Shown here in pieces: positions 34,103 to 44,767 of a stretch of DNA of 64,000 bases. The position numbers and the translations under genes were made by a program. Origin of the DNA: Pyxidicoccus trucidator (GTDB lineage Bacteria > Myxococcota > Myxococcia > Myxococcales > Myxococcaceae). Within the stretch, counting starts at the first letter, position 1. Each line of letters begins with the position of its first letter. Under the pieces are notes generated by a model. The model did not search any database and was not told the DNA's origin. It saw only the letters and a program-made list of their open reading frames with translations. The stretch covers positions 62,001 through 126,000 of the forward strand of contig NZ_JAAIXZ010000013.1 in the NCBI RefSeq assembly GCF_010894435.1. Direction: 5' to 3'.

Positions 34103-34501
34103 ATGAACCTCAGCAGCCACAACCACGGCGGCCTGGACGTGCGCGATGCGCCGGCTGTGCGGCCGGACCTGGTGGTGTCGGTGACGACGGTGGGCTCGCC
34201 GGACGAGGGGGCGGACCTGGCGGACTACCTGCGCCGCAACGTGGCGCCAGGCGGCTTCACGGAGGGCGTGCTGGCCGACTTCGCCAACAGCCTGGGCACG
34301 GTGCCAGGCCTGCTGTCCGGTGACAGCCACCCGCAGGACGCGCTGAAGGGGCTGGACGCGCTCACCCGCAACGGCGTGCAGCCAGGGCGTGGCCACCGGG
34401 ACGACGTGAACCAGATGCTCGGCAGCACCAACCTCTTCGAGAGCAACCCGAGGCCCGTGTTCCGCTCGCACGCCAACCGGATGAAGAACGCGGGACTTTG
34501 A
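34103..34501 (+). pseudogene. Decayed family I.1 lipase
   Basis: The 132-aa frame matches the second half of Pseudomonas-type secreted lipases: VRPDLVVSVTTVGSPDEGADLADYLR, FANSLGTVPGLLSG and a normal C-terminus SNPRPVFRSHANRMKNAGL. The nucleophile elbow GHSxGG is now SHNHGG, so the catalytic Ser has become Asn. The N-terminal half (signal, oxyanion loop) is missing. The middle segment, which carries the catalytic Asp and Ca site, is deleted between LDALTRNG and HRDDVNQ; the catalytic His region remains. It cannot be active. It is followed by remains of its foldase gene. Confidence 0.75.
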
Positions 34502-34588
34502 GGCGACGACAGACCGAGCGTCCGCCGCCGGGGCGGACCTGGGCGCTCCCGGACCGCCCTCTGGGAGGTGGCCCGGACGCGTCTGGGA

Positions 34589-34655
34589 GCGTGCTGTTCG
34601 GAAATGTCGGGGGTTTTGTGGGGCGCAAATGTCCCGACATTTCCGAACAGCACGC
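34589..34655. repeat. Perfect 67-bp palindromic element
   Basis: A left arm of 23 bp (34589-34611) and its exact reverse complement (34633-34655) flank a 21-nt centre, in which TTTG and CAAA can extend the stem. The arms contain GTGCTGTTCGGAAATGTCGG. It lies between the decayed lipase and foldase genes. It is much longer than the terminators in this window and without a T-run, so a REP/MITE-like unit or a protein-binding palindrome is possible. Confidence 0.85.
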
Positions 34656-34815
34656 CCTCGCCCCGCCACCCGACGGGCTCCGCGGTGACGGCGTGGTCGG
34701 CCCGGCCATCGCGGGGCTGCCAGACTTCGGGCCTGGCTGCCGGTATCCGCGAGCGCCTGATGAAATGAATCACATCGCCGTGCCGGGTCACCCCGCGGCC
34801 CCTGGAGGCACCGCC

Positions 34816-35338
34816 GTGAAGCCCCGTCCTTTCGCCGGCGCGCTCGCGCTGGGAGCCGCCATTGGGGCCGGTGTGCGCGGGTGGCTTGTTTCCCAGGCGA
34901 GGGGCCGGAAGAGACTGGCACCCCCGCTGGCACCACGAGCGCGGGGCGAGAGGTGGCGGCGAGCTCCGCGTCCGGCGTGAGGACAGCGCTGGCCGCGGCG
35001 GGCGGCGCGGGGCAGCACGCGCCGGGGAGACCCTGCCGCCCACGTCCCTTCAGGACACGGAGGAGGACGGCGCACTACGGGTGGACGCGGCGGGGCACCT
35101 CGTGCCGTCCGCCGAAGTGCGCCTGCTTTTCGACGACCGCCTTGCCGACACCGGAGAGCCGCCGCCCGAGGACATCCGGGCCGCATCATCGCAGCGCTCC
35201 GCGCGAAACTGCCTCCGGGCGCGGCGGGAGCGGCGGTGCGGCTGCTCGATGACTCCCTGGGCCATGAGGCGACGCGCACGTTGCAGGTGCCTCCGGACAG
35301 CGCGCCGGAGGACCTGGTCGGCAAGATGAAGGCCCTGC
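34816..35338 (+). pseudogene. Decayed lipase foldase (lipase secretion chaperone)
   Basis: Remains of a LifO/LipB-type steric chaperone of the lipase upstream. GTG at 34816, with Shine-Dalgarno ggagg, starts a membrane-anchor-like leader (KPRPFAGALALGAAIGAG), then the frame degrades. The match resumes in another frame at about 35033: PPTSLQDTEEDGALRVDAAG, HLVPSAEVRLLFDDRLAD, TGEPPPEDIRA. After another shift near 35180 it continues as RIIAALRAKLPPGAAGAAVRLLDDSLG. These are the conserved SLxxTxxDGxLxxDxxGxL and LFDYFL segments of foldases. At least two frameshifts occur, and the C-terminal half (the lipase-embracing helices) is missing. Confidence 0.7.
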
Positions 35339-35358
35339 GCCGCCCGCGACGCTCACGC

Positions 35359-36087
35359 TCACTCCACGGGCTTGCGGGCCTCCGCGCGCAGCTCCGGGCT
35401 GCGGCGATGGAGCGCGCGCGCCACGAGCGCGGTGAGCAGCGCCCAGGCCAGCCCCGCCACCCAGCCCGCCAGCACGTCCGTGGGGTAGTGCACGCCCAGG
35501 TACACGCGCGTCAGCCCCACCATGAAGGGCAGCAGCAGCGACACGACCAGGATGTACGCCTTGAGCCGCCGACGCTCCGCGAGCTGCGCCATGAGCCCGC
35601 CGAGCGTGAGGTACACGGTGGCCGACAGCATGGCGTGTCCGCTGGGGAAGCTGTGGGTCATCACCTCCGTCAGGTGCGGCACCACGGAGGGACGCGGCCG
35701 GGAGAAGAGCTGCTTGAGCAGCGAGTTCAGCAGGATGCCGCCCCCCGTCGCGGCCAGCACCAGCAGCAGCGTCCGATAGCGTCGCGCCAGCAGGAGGAAG
35801 CCGCACACCGTCAGCGTGACGAGGAACAGCACCGTCACGCCGCCCAGCGCCGTCACCTCCTCCGCCGACACCGCCAGCCACCAGGGCCCCCGCGCCACCG
35901 AGGGGTCCTTCGGGTCTCTCAGCATGCGCAGCACGCGCTCGTCGAAGTCCTGCGTCTCGCCCTCGGACACCTCGTCCGACAGGGCGACGAAGCCCAGGAA
36001 GCACGCCCCCAGCAACAACAGCATCCCCAGGAGCCGCGTCACCGCGACGTCCAGCCTCGACATCCGCTCCCAGAGCCTCCGCCACAT
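35359..36087 (-). CDS. PAP2-family membrane phosphatase
   Basis: 242-aa inner-membrane phosphatase with about six hydrophobic segments. The three catalytic blocks are present: KQLFSRPRP, HSFPSGHAM and TRVYLGVHYPTD. Family members dephosphorylate phosphatidic acid, phosphatidylglycerophosphate or undecaprenyl pyrophosphate in the periplasm; which one is not decided by motif. ATG at 36087 (MWRRLWERM) was chosen as the last start before the first membrane helix; the open frame extends to 36156. It follows two ExbD genes on the same strand at 75 bp and may be co-transcribed with them. Confidence 0.88.
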   Translation of the reverse strand: MWRRLWERMSRLDVAVTRLLGMLLLLGACFLGFVALSDEVSEGETQDFDERVLRMLRDPKDPSVARGPWWLAVSAEEVTALGGVTVLFLVTLTVCGFLLLARRYRTLLLVLAATGGGILLNSLLKQLFSRPRPSVVPHLTEVMTHSFPSGHAMLSATVYLTLGGLMAQLAERRRLKAYILVVSLLLPFMVGLTRVYLGVHYPTDVLAGWVAGLAWALLTALVARALHRRSPELRAEARKPVE

Positions 36088-36162
36088 GTTCGTGACACTA
36101 AGCACCCGGGGCCGGAGCGGAGCCCCGGAGTGCTCGGAGTGTCGGCTGTTGTCCACGGCTGC

Positions 36163-36588
36163 TCAGTCGGTGAGCACCCCCAGCTCCTCCGCGCCGGCCG
36201 ACTTCGCCCCATCCAGGGCCGTCACCAGTCGGCTGTAGCCCGCGCGCGCATCCATCTTGAAGAACACGTGCCGCTGGCCCCGGGGGCGCGCGTCCAGCAC
36301 CGCCTTGAGGCGCGCCACGTAGTCGGCGTCGTCCACGGGCTCATCGTTCAGCGTGAGCCCTCCCTCGGGCGTGAGACCCACCACCCAGGTCTTCTCCCCG
36401 GGCGAGGGCGGCGGCGCCGGGGCATCGGACACCTCCGGGAGCTGCACGGCGAGGTCCGCGTTCATCAGCGGCGTGACGACCATGAAGATGATGAGCAGCA
36501 CCAGCACCACGTCCACCAGCGGGGTGACGTTGATGTCCGACTGCACGGCGGACTGGGGCTTCACGAAGCTCTTTTTCGGGGTACGCAT
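36163..36588 (-). CDS. ExbD/TolR family transport protein (second copy)
   Basis: 141-aa inner-membrane protein of the TonB/Tol energy-transducing family. The N-terminal membrane helix with the key Asp is in SDINVTPLVDVVLVLLIIFMVVTP, and a periplasmic domain follows from about residue 55. It works with an ExbB/TolQ stator to use the proton gradient; no ExbB or TonB lies in the window. It starts 11 bp after the first ExbD gene with ATG 36588. The two paralogues share the membrane helix closely but differ in the periplasmic part, so they probably form a hetero-oligomer. Confidence 0.9.
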   Translation of the reverse strand: MRTPKKSFVKPQSAVQSDINVTPLVDVVLVLLIIFMVVTPLMNADLAVQLPEVSDAPAPPPSPGEKTWVVGLTPEGGLTLNDEPVDDADYVARLKAVLDARPRGQRHVFFKMDARAGYSRLVTALDGAKSAGAEELGVLTD

Positions 36589-36599
36589 GGCGGGCCTCC

Positions 36600-37019
36600 T
36601 CACGACTTGTCGGGCGTCTCCACGCCGAAGGACACCCGCTCCGCCCCAGCGGAGCGCGCGAGCTTGAGGACCCGCTGCACGTCGCCGCACGAGAGGGAAT
36701 GGTCCGCCTTGAGCAGGATGCGCCGCCCCGGCGTCTGCCGCAGCTCGGCCTGGAGCCGGGTCTGGAAGGTCGCGTCGTCCGGGTACGCCTGGGCCTCCAC
36801 GAACAGCTTGCGGTCCGGCATCACGGAGAGGACCAGCGGGTCATCCTTGCCGTCCTTCTCCACCTGGACGGCCCGGGGCAGCTCAACGGACTGCCCCCGC
36901 TGCATCATCGGCGTGACGACCATGAAGATGATGAGGAGGACCAGCACCACATCGACGAGCGGGGTGACGTTGATGTCGCTCTTGATTCCACCCCGACCAC
37001 CACCGGCGGACATTCCCAT
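36600..37019 (-). CDS. ExbD/TolR family transport protein (first copy)
   Basis: 139-aa ExbD-type protein. Gly-rich start MGMSAGGGRGGIKSDINVTP, then the single membrane helix LVDVVLVLLIIFMVVTPMM with the proton-path Asp, and a periplasmic domain with RRILLKADHSLSCGDVQRVLKLARSAGAERVSFG, the classical ExbD ending. First gene of an operon with the second copy. Its proton-channel partner must be encoded elsewhere. Confidence 0.9.
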   Translation of the reverse strand: MGMSAGGGRGGIKSDINVTPLVDVVLVLLIIFMVVTPMMQRGQSVELPRAVQVEKDGKDDPLVLSVMPDRKLFVEAQAYPDDATFQTRLQAELRQTPGRRILLKADHSLSCGDVQRVLKLARSAGAERVSFGVETPDKS

Positions 37020-37169
37020 TTACGCGGCTGCTCCTTGCAGGAAGGGACAGCCTCAGGGGAACACGGACGCGACGGCGCGTTGGCGGACGTCCCGCCAGCA
37101 TTCAGTCACGGTTGCGTCATGGGGTCGGCGCCGGCTCCGGAAGCGGTTCCGGAGCCGGACGGGACGCAC

Positions 37170-37406
37170 TCAGGCGACGCGGATGCGGTCGCTGCCCGCC
37201 CCGCCGAAGGCCGCGCCCGCCACGCACAGGACGTGGAGGATGATGCCCGGCACGACGAGGAGGAAGTAGCCGACCCCCACCATGCAGAACCACAGCACGG
37301 CCCGGATGAGCTGCCCCTTGTAGAGCTGGCCCAGGCCCGGAATCAGCACGGACAGCACCCCGGCGATGAGGGGGTTGAAGCGGCGTTCACGAATCAGGTC
37401 GGGCAT
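37170..37406 (-). CDS. Small two-helix membrane protein
   Basis: 78 aa with two membrane segments (FNPLIAGVLSVLIPGLGQLY and LWFCMVGVGYFLLVVPGIILHV). The motif IPGLGQLYKGQ resembles TM2-type proteins. Function unknown. It is divergent from the aldehyde dehydrogenase across 139 bp, in which CCTCC (37425-37429) and GGAGG (37437-37441) form a short inverted repeat. Confidence 0.7.
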   Translation of the reverse strand: MPDLIRERRFNPLIAGVLSVLIPGLGQLYKGQLIRAVLWFCMVGVGYFLLVVPGIILHVLCVAGAAFGGAGSDRIRVA

Positions 37407-37545
37407 GCGGTCTCCAGTCCTTGTCCTCCATATAAAGGAGGGAGGCGGGGGGACGAAAATCGAGTCTGCGGCAGGACGCTCGCCCCACGAGCGGCGTTGT
37501 GTCCCCGCCCTCCCCTGCTATCACACGGTTACAGGAGGGACTCAC

Positions 37546-38961
37546 ATGGCCATCGCCACCATTGACCCGACGACGGGCAAGACGCTGCGCACCTTCGCCA
37601 CGCACACCGCCGAGGAGCTGGAGGCGAAGCTCCAGCTCGCGGCGGACACGTTCCGCACCTACCGCCACACCTCCTTCGCCGAGCGCGCCACCTGGATGCG
37701 GCGCGCCGCGGAGTTGCTGGAGGCGGAGGCCCCCCGCTACGGCCGCATCATGACGGAGGAGATGGGCAAGCCGCTGGAGGCCGCCAAGGCCGAGGCCCGC
37801 AAGTGCGCCACCGCCTGCCGCTACTACGTCTCCAAGGCGGAGGGGCTCCTGAGGGACCAGCCGATTGAAGTCGGCGGGGACAGGGCCTTCGTGCGCTACC
37901 AGCCGCTGGGCCCCGTGCTGGCCATCATGCCGTGGAACTTCCCTTTCTGGCAGGTGGTGCGCTTCGCCGCCCCGGCGCTGATGGCGGGCAACGTAGGGCT
38001 GCTCAAGCACGCGCACAACGTGCCCCAGTGCGCGCTGGCGCTGGAGGAGCTGTTCGTCCAGGCGGGCTTCCCGCGCGGCGCGTTCCAGGCGCTGATGATT
38101 GAGACCTCGGACGTGAATCGCGTCATCGAGGACCCGAGGGTGAAGGCGGTGACGCTGACCGGCAGCGAGGGCGCGGGCCGGGCGGTGGGCGCCGCGGCGG
38201 GCAAGGCCATCAAGAAGGTGGTGCTGGAGCTGGGCGGGAGCGACCCGTTCATCGTCATGCCGAGCGCGGACCTGGACAAGGCGGTGGAGACGGCGGTGAC
38301 GGCGCGGCTCATCAACAACGGCCAGTCCTGCATCGCCGCCAAGCGCTTCATCGTCGCGGACAGCATCGCCGCGGACTTCGAGCGCCGCTTCGTGGAACGC
38401 ATGAAGCGCGTCACCGTGGGCGACCCCATGGACCCGAAGACGGACCTGGGGCCGCTGGCCACCGAGGGCATCCTCAAGGGCCTGGCCGCGCAGGTGGACG
38501 AGAGCGTCAAGGCCGGCACGCGCCTGCTGCTGGGCGGCAAGCCGCTGGAGCGCCCGGGGAACTTCTACCCCGCCACCGTGCTGGCGGACCCGCCGCCCCA
38601 GGCGCCCGCCTTCCATGACGAGCTGTTCGGCCCGGTGGCCACGCTGCTGCGCGCGCGCGACGTGGACCATGCGGTGGAGCTGGCCAACGCGACGCCCTTC
38701 GGCCTGGGCGCCAGCGTGTGGACGAAGGACGAGGCGGAGCAGCGGAAGTTCATCGACGGCATCGACTCCGGCATGGTGTTCGTCAACGAGATGGTGGCGT
38801 CGGACCCGAGGCTGCCCTTCGGCGGCGTGAAGCACTCGGGCCACGGGCGCGAGCTGGCCGACGTGGGCATCCGCGAGTTCGTGAACATGAAGACGGTGCG
38901 CATCGCGACCGGCACGGGCCCGCAGCAGCCGCCTCCGCCCCGGAACTCCGTCAGCGAGTAG
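37546..38961 (+). CDS. Aldehyde dehydrogenase, succinate-semialdehyde type
   Basis: 471-aa NAD(P)-dependent aldehyde dehydrogenase, most like the succinate-semialdehyde group (GabD/Sad). Visible: MPWNFPFWQVVRFAAPAL, LTGSEGAGRAVG (nucleotide binding), VVLELGGSDPF with general-base Glu, NNGQSCIAAKRF with catalytic Cys, and ELFGPVATL. It oxidises an aldehyde to an acid; the natural substrate could also be another semialdehyde. ATG 37546 has a good ribosome site (caggaggga). The neighbours give no pathway hint. Confidence 0.92.
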   Translation: MAIATIDPTTGKTLRTFATHTAEELEAKLQLAADTFRTYRHTSFAERATWMRRAAELLEAEAPRYGRIMTEEMGKPLEAAKAEARKCATACRYYVSKAEGLLRDQPIEVGGDRAFVRYQPLGPVLAIMPWNFPFWQVVRFAAPALMAGNVGLLKHAHNVPQCALALEELFVQAGFPRGAFQALMIETSDVNRVIEDPRVKAVTLTGSEGAGRAVGAAAGKAIKKVVLELGGSDPFIVMPSADLDKAVETAVTARLINNGQSCIAAKRFIVADSIAADFERRFVERMKRVTVGDPMDPKTDLGPLATEGILKGLAAQVDESVKAGTRLLLGGKPLERPGNFYPATVLADPPPQAPAFHDELFGPVATLLRARDVDHAVELANATPFGLGASVWTKDEAEQRKFIDGIDSGMVFVNEMVASDPRLPFGGVKHSGHGRELADVGIREFVNMKTVRIATGTGPQQPPPPRNSVSE

Positions 38962-38985
38962 CTCGGGGACGGGGGCTCTCAGCTC

Positions 38986-39001
38986 GGAGCCCGCGGGCTC
39001 C
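38986..39001. terminator. Bidirectional terminator palindrome
   Basis: GGAGCCC-GC-GGGCTCC, perfect 7-bp arms, between the convergent stops at 38961 and 39010. The nearby GGGCTC at 38973-38978 can also pair with it. Confidence 0.5.
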
Positions 39002-39009
39002 GGGCCGTC

Positions 39010-40095
39010 CTACCGCGTCCGCACCCTGCCGTCGGGCGGGCGGTGGACCTCTTCCAGCGCCTGCGTCACCGCGTCCACCTCCGCGCCGAGCTGCTCCATG
39101 CTGTGCCGCAGGCCCGCGCCGGCCACGTCCTCGTCGGAGGTGTCCGCCGAGCGCACCCGCAGCACCTGCGCATAGAGGCCCTCCAGCGTGTAGTAGAGGC
39201 GCGTGTGCTCGGCCTCCAGCCGGTTGGCCGCGGTGGCCAGCTCCGCGCGCTGGCGCCGCTGCTCGTCCAGCGCGGCCAGGGCGCCGGCGAGCCGCTCGCG
39301 CACGACGGCGTCCTCCTCGGTCGACACGCGGGTGAAGAGCGCCTCGCGCTCGGACTCCAGCCGGCGGGCCTCCTCCGGCGTCGACAGCGCTCGAAGCTCG
39401 CGCTCCCTGTGCGCCAGCTCGTGACACCCCTTGCGCAGCGCCTCCACCGTGCGCTCCGGCGCGTGCACCACCTCGCGCAACACGGCCGGGCCTCCGCGCA
39501 GCTCGGCGAGCAGCTTGCCGCACAGTGCGTCCACCTTCGCCACCCGGGGGTCCACCGTCGCTTCCGTGGAGGGCTCCGCGACGTCAGGCCCGGGCGCCTG
39601 CGTCCGCCGGGCCTCCGCCTCGCGCGAGGACGTCCGTGAGTCCCCTGCCTCTCGCGCATGGCCCCCCGTCCCCAGCGCCTCCGCGTCTCGCAGCGCGTCA
39701 CGCCGGGGCCGCTCCAGGTGCCTCGCAGCCAGGAGGAAGAAGACCAGCGCCACGAAGACGAGCCACCACAGCCGCCGGGGCTGCGCCATGGCCATCAGCA
39801 CGCACGTGACGGCCAGCGTCGCGTACATGCCGCCCCGCGCGGGGCTGCGAGCCCGGTCCCGCTGCGCCTCCCGCTCGGCCCGCCGCGCCGCGCGCTGGGC
39901 CTCCTTGCGCCACTTCTTCTCCCACTTGCGGCGCACCTTCCGGGGCGGCAGGCGCCCGGTGCGGCGCACCCACTCTTCCACCCAGGCGTCCTCCCGCGCA
40001 CGGCCCTCGGCCAGCGCTGCCTCCAGCCGGCCCAGGCGCTCGTCCTGGGCACGCGAGGAAGGGACGGAAGGTGGCTGGCGCGGTCCACGGGTCAC
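39010..40095 (-). CDS. Coiled-coil membrane protein, unknown function
   Basis: 361 aa, family not recognised. Residues 1-85 are highly basic and helical (RKVRRKWEKKWRKEAQRAARRAEREAQRDRA). Two membrane helices lie at about 89-125 (YATLAVTCVLMAMAQ and LWWLVFVALVFFLLAA). Residues of about 170-361 form a long soluble coiled coil rich in Glu, Arg and Ala. No catalytic motif. GTG start at 40095. It is divergent from the sigma54-type activator gene. Confidence 0.7.
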   Translation of the reverse strand: MTRGPRQPPSVPSSRAQDERLGRLEAALAEGRAREDAWVEEWVRRTGRLPPRKVRRKWEKKWRKEAQRAARRAEREAQRDRARSPARGGMYATLAVTCVLMAMAQPRRLWWLVFVALVFFLLAARHLERPRRDALRDAEALGTGGHAREAGDSRTSSREAEARRTQAPGPDVAEPSTEATVDPRVAKVDALCGKLLAELRGGPAVLREVVHAPERTVEALRKGCHELAHRERELRALSTPEEARRLESEREALFTRVSTEEDAVVRERLAGALAALDEQRRQRAELATAANRLEAEHTRLYYTLEGLYAQVLRVRSADTSDEDVAGAGLRHSMEQLGAEVDAVTQALEEVHRPPDGRVRTR

Positions 40096-40204
40096 GCACT
40101 GACGATAACGACTTCCCGGGGTGTTGAGGGGGGCGGAGGGCTCTCTCCATCGCCTGGCCCACGGACGGGCCCCTCCCTTAGCCGGCTCGGACTTAAAAAT
40201 CGGA

Positions 40205-40224
40205 AATGCTCAATCGTTTGCATT
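40205..40224. promoter_or_regulatory. Possible operator upstream of sigma54 activator
   Basis: AATGC (40205-40209) and GCATT (40220-40224) form a short inverted repeat with a 10-nt spacer in an unusually AT-rich stretch, 68 bp before the activator start. It might be autoregulated through the activator's own HTH. Weak evidence. Confidence 0.3.
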
Positions 40225-40291
40225 CCCCCCTGAAAAGCCCGAAGAGAATGGGGCGGGCCGGGGGGACGTAAGGGGATTGCGTGTGGTGAGC

Positions 40292-43207
<2,916 letters not shown>

Positions 43208-43251
43208 GGCGAGGAGAAGCAGTCCCCAACCCGCGATGCGCTCCGCCCTGT

Positions 43252-43272
43252 TTCCCCACACCCCTGTGGGAA
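43252..43272 (+). terminator. Terminator-like hairpin after sigma54 activator
   Basis: TTCCCCACA (43252-43260) pairs with TGTGGGAA (43265-43272), one bulged C, 4-nt loop, 45 bp after the activator stop codon. Confidence 0.5.
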
Positions 43273-43555
43273 CTCGGTAGAGGTCGCACTCCGGGCCGAG
43301 GAGGGGGGAAACCCCGACCCGGAGCGCCTTGCTGCCAGTGCCTCTGAAAGAACACACCCGCGGGACGGAGAGGGGGGAACTCCGGCCCGGGGTGCCGGGG
43401 CCGCCGAAGCGGCCTCCATGGGATGTCGTGTGCGGGCGGCCTTTCGTGAAGCACCGTCGTGCACTGACCTGAGGCAAAGCACTCCGCGTGCCAGCCCTGG
43501 AGGGCCCTGGCGCGCAAACGGAAATCATCCTTCGAGGTAGGTGCAGGGAGCAGGC

Positions 43556-43602
43556 ATATCCAACCGGCCGGGTGGGATATCCGAGAGACGCTTTCTGGAT
43601 AT
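43556..43602. promoter_or_regulatory. Three GGATAT half-sites upstream of heme A synthase
   Basis: ATATCC at 43556-43561, GGATAT at 43575-43580 (within GGATATCC) and GGATAT at 43597-43602. The first two form an inverted repeat and the third is a direct copy 22 bp on. They lie 112-158 bp before the proposed start of the heme A synthase gene and may bind its regulator. Confidence 0.4.
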
Positions 43603-43713
43603 GTCGGACGGTGGAGAAAGCCAGGAGCCGAGCAGCCTCGCTGATGGCCGGGGTGAAACTGGATGAGGGGGCCCGGGCAGCAGTCGGGGGCGAAGTGGGT
43701 TATGGGGAGCGCG

Positions 43714-44685
43714 ATGACCCACGCTGCCTCGTCCCGTCGGTTCCAGGTCTTCAGCCTGGGCGTGCTCGCCTACACGTTGGGCGTGATTCTGTGGGGTGCC
43801 TTCGTCCGGGCCACCGGCTCGGGCGCGGGGTGTGGAGACCACTGGCCGGTGTGCAACGGCGAGGTGGTGCCGCGCGCGCCCACGGTGGCGACACTCATCG
43901 AGTACACGCACCGGCTGACGAGCGGGCTGGCGATGGTGCTCGCGCTGGCGCTGTGCGTGTGGGCGGTGCGTACACACGTGAAGGGGCACCCGGCGCGGCG
44001 CGCGGCGGTGTGGGCGCTGGTCTTCATGGTGACGGAGGCGCTGGTGGGCGCGGGCATCGTCCTCCTGAAGTACGTGGCGGACAACGCGTCGGTGGGCCGG
44101 GCGGTGTGGATGGGCGTGCACCTGGTGAACACGTTCCTCCTGGTGGGCGCGCAGTCGCTGGTGGTGTGGTTCTCGCGCGGGCGCGCGTCGCTGACGCTGC
44201 GGGGGCAGGGGCTGGTGGGCGTGCTGCTGGGCACGAGCGTGGCGGGGCTGCTGCTGCTGGGCGTGAGCGGCGCGGTGGCGGCGCTGGGTGACACGCTGTT
44301 CCCGTCGCAGAGCCTGGCGCACGGGCTGGAGCAGGACCTGTCCGAGACGGCGCACGCGTTCATCCGGCTGCGGGTGCTGCACCCGGTGCTGGCGGTGGGG
44401 ATTGGCGCGCTGGTGGTGCTGGTGTCGCGGTGGGTGGCGCGGCTGCGGCCCTCGGCGGAGGCGCGGCGGGCGTCGACGGCCCTTATCATTATATATGCGG
44501 CACAGCTGTGCGCCGGCCTCGTCAACCTGGTGCTGCTGGCGCCGGTGTGGATGCAGCTGGTGCACCTGCTGCTGGCGGACTTCGTGTGGATGGCGCTGGT
44601 GCAGCTGTGCGCGGCGGGGCTCTCCTCGGATGCGCCGAAGGCCGTGGCCGAGGCTCAGGTTGCTCCGGGCGTCGAGCCGGCGTGA
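43714..44685 (+). CDS. ctaA: Heme A synthase (CtaA/COX15 family)
   Basis: 323-aa inner-membrane enzyme oxidising heme O to heme A for cytochrome c oxidase. About eight hydrophobic helices. Motifs: GAFVRATGSGAGCGDHWPVCNG after helix 1 (a conserved Cys pair in the loop), IEYTHRLTSG with heme-ligand His, WMGVHLVNTFLLV, RLRVLHPVLAVGIGA and the final MQLVHLLLADFVWMALV, giving the expected four His. ATG 43714 follows the ribosome-site-like ggggag; an ATG at 43702 is also possible. No ctaB or cta structural genes adjoin, unlike many bacteria. Confidence 0.9.
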   Translation: MTHAASSRRFQVFSLGVLAYTLGVILWGAFVRATGSGAGCGDHWPVCNGEVVPRAPTVATLIEYTHRLTSGLAMVLALALCVWAVRTHVKGHPARRAAVWALVFMVTEALVGAGIVLLKYVADNASVGRAVWMGVHLVNTFLLVGAQSLVVWFSRGRASLTLRGQGLVGVLLGTSVAGLLLLGVSGAVAALGDTLFPSQSLAHGLEQDLSETAHAFIRLRVLHPVLAVGIGALVVLVSRWVARLRPSAEARRASTALIIIYAAQLCAGLVNLVLLAPVWMQLVHLLLADFVWMALVQLCAAGLSSDAPKAVAEAQVAPGVEPA

Positions 44686-44746
44686 CGCGCGGCCCGCCGG
44701 TGGAGAGCAGCTCCCCGGACCCGTCCGCGTCCCAGGCGCGCGTCAC
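44682..44746. terminator. Long-loop inverted repeat between convergent genes
   Basis: GTGACGCGCG (44682-44691) overlaps the ctaA stop and pairs perfectly with CGCGCGTCAC (44737-44746), 22 bp before the stop of the convergent transporter gene. A bidirectional terminator role is likely; the 45-nt loop is long. Confidence 0.4.
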
Positions 44747-44767
44747 CTGAAGCCCCGCCGATGAGGC

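Larger units (their letters stand above)
43208..43713. other. Long intergenic region upstream of heme A synthase
   Basis: 506 bp without a coding gene. It contains a terminator-like hairpin at 43252-43272. A stem of CTCCGGG (43289-43295) with CCCGGAG (43318-43324) follows. AGGGGGGAA occurs twice, at 43302 and 43371, in similar contexts, and three GGATAT/ATATCC half-sites lie near 43556-43602. A regulatory leader or a small RNA could lie here; nothing was recognised. Confidence 0.5.
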
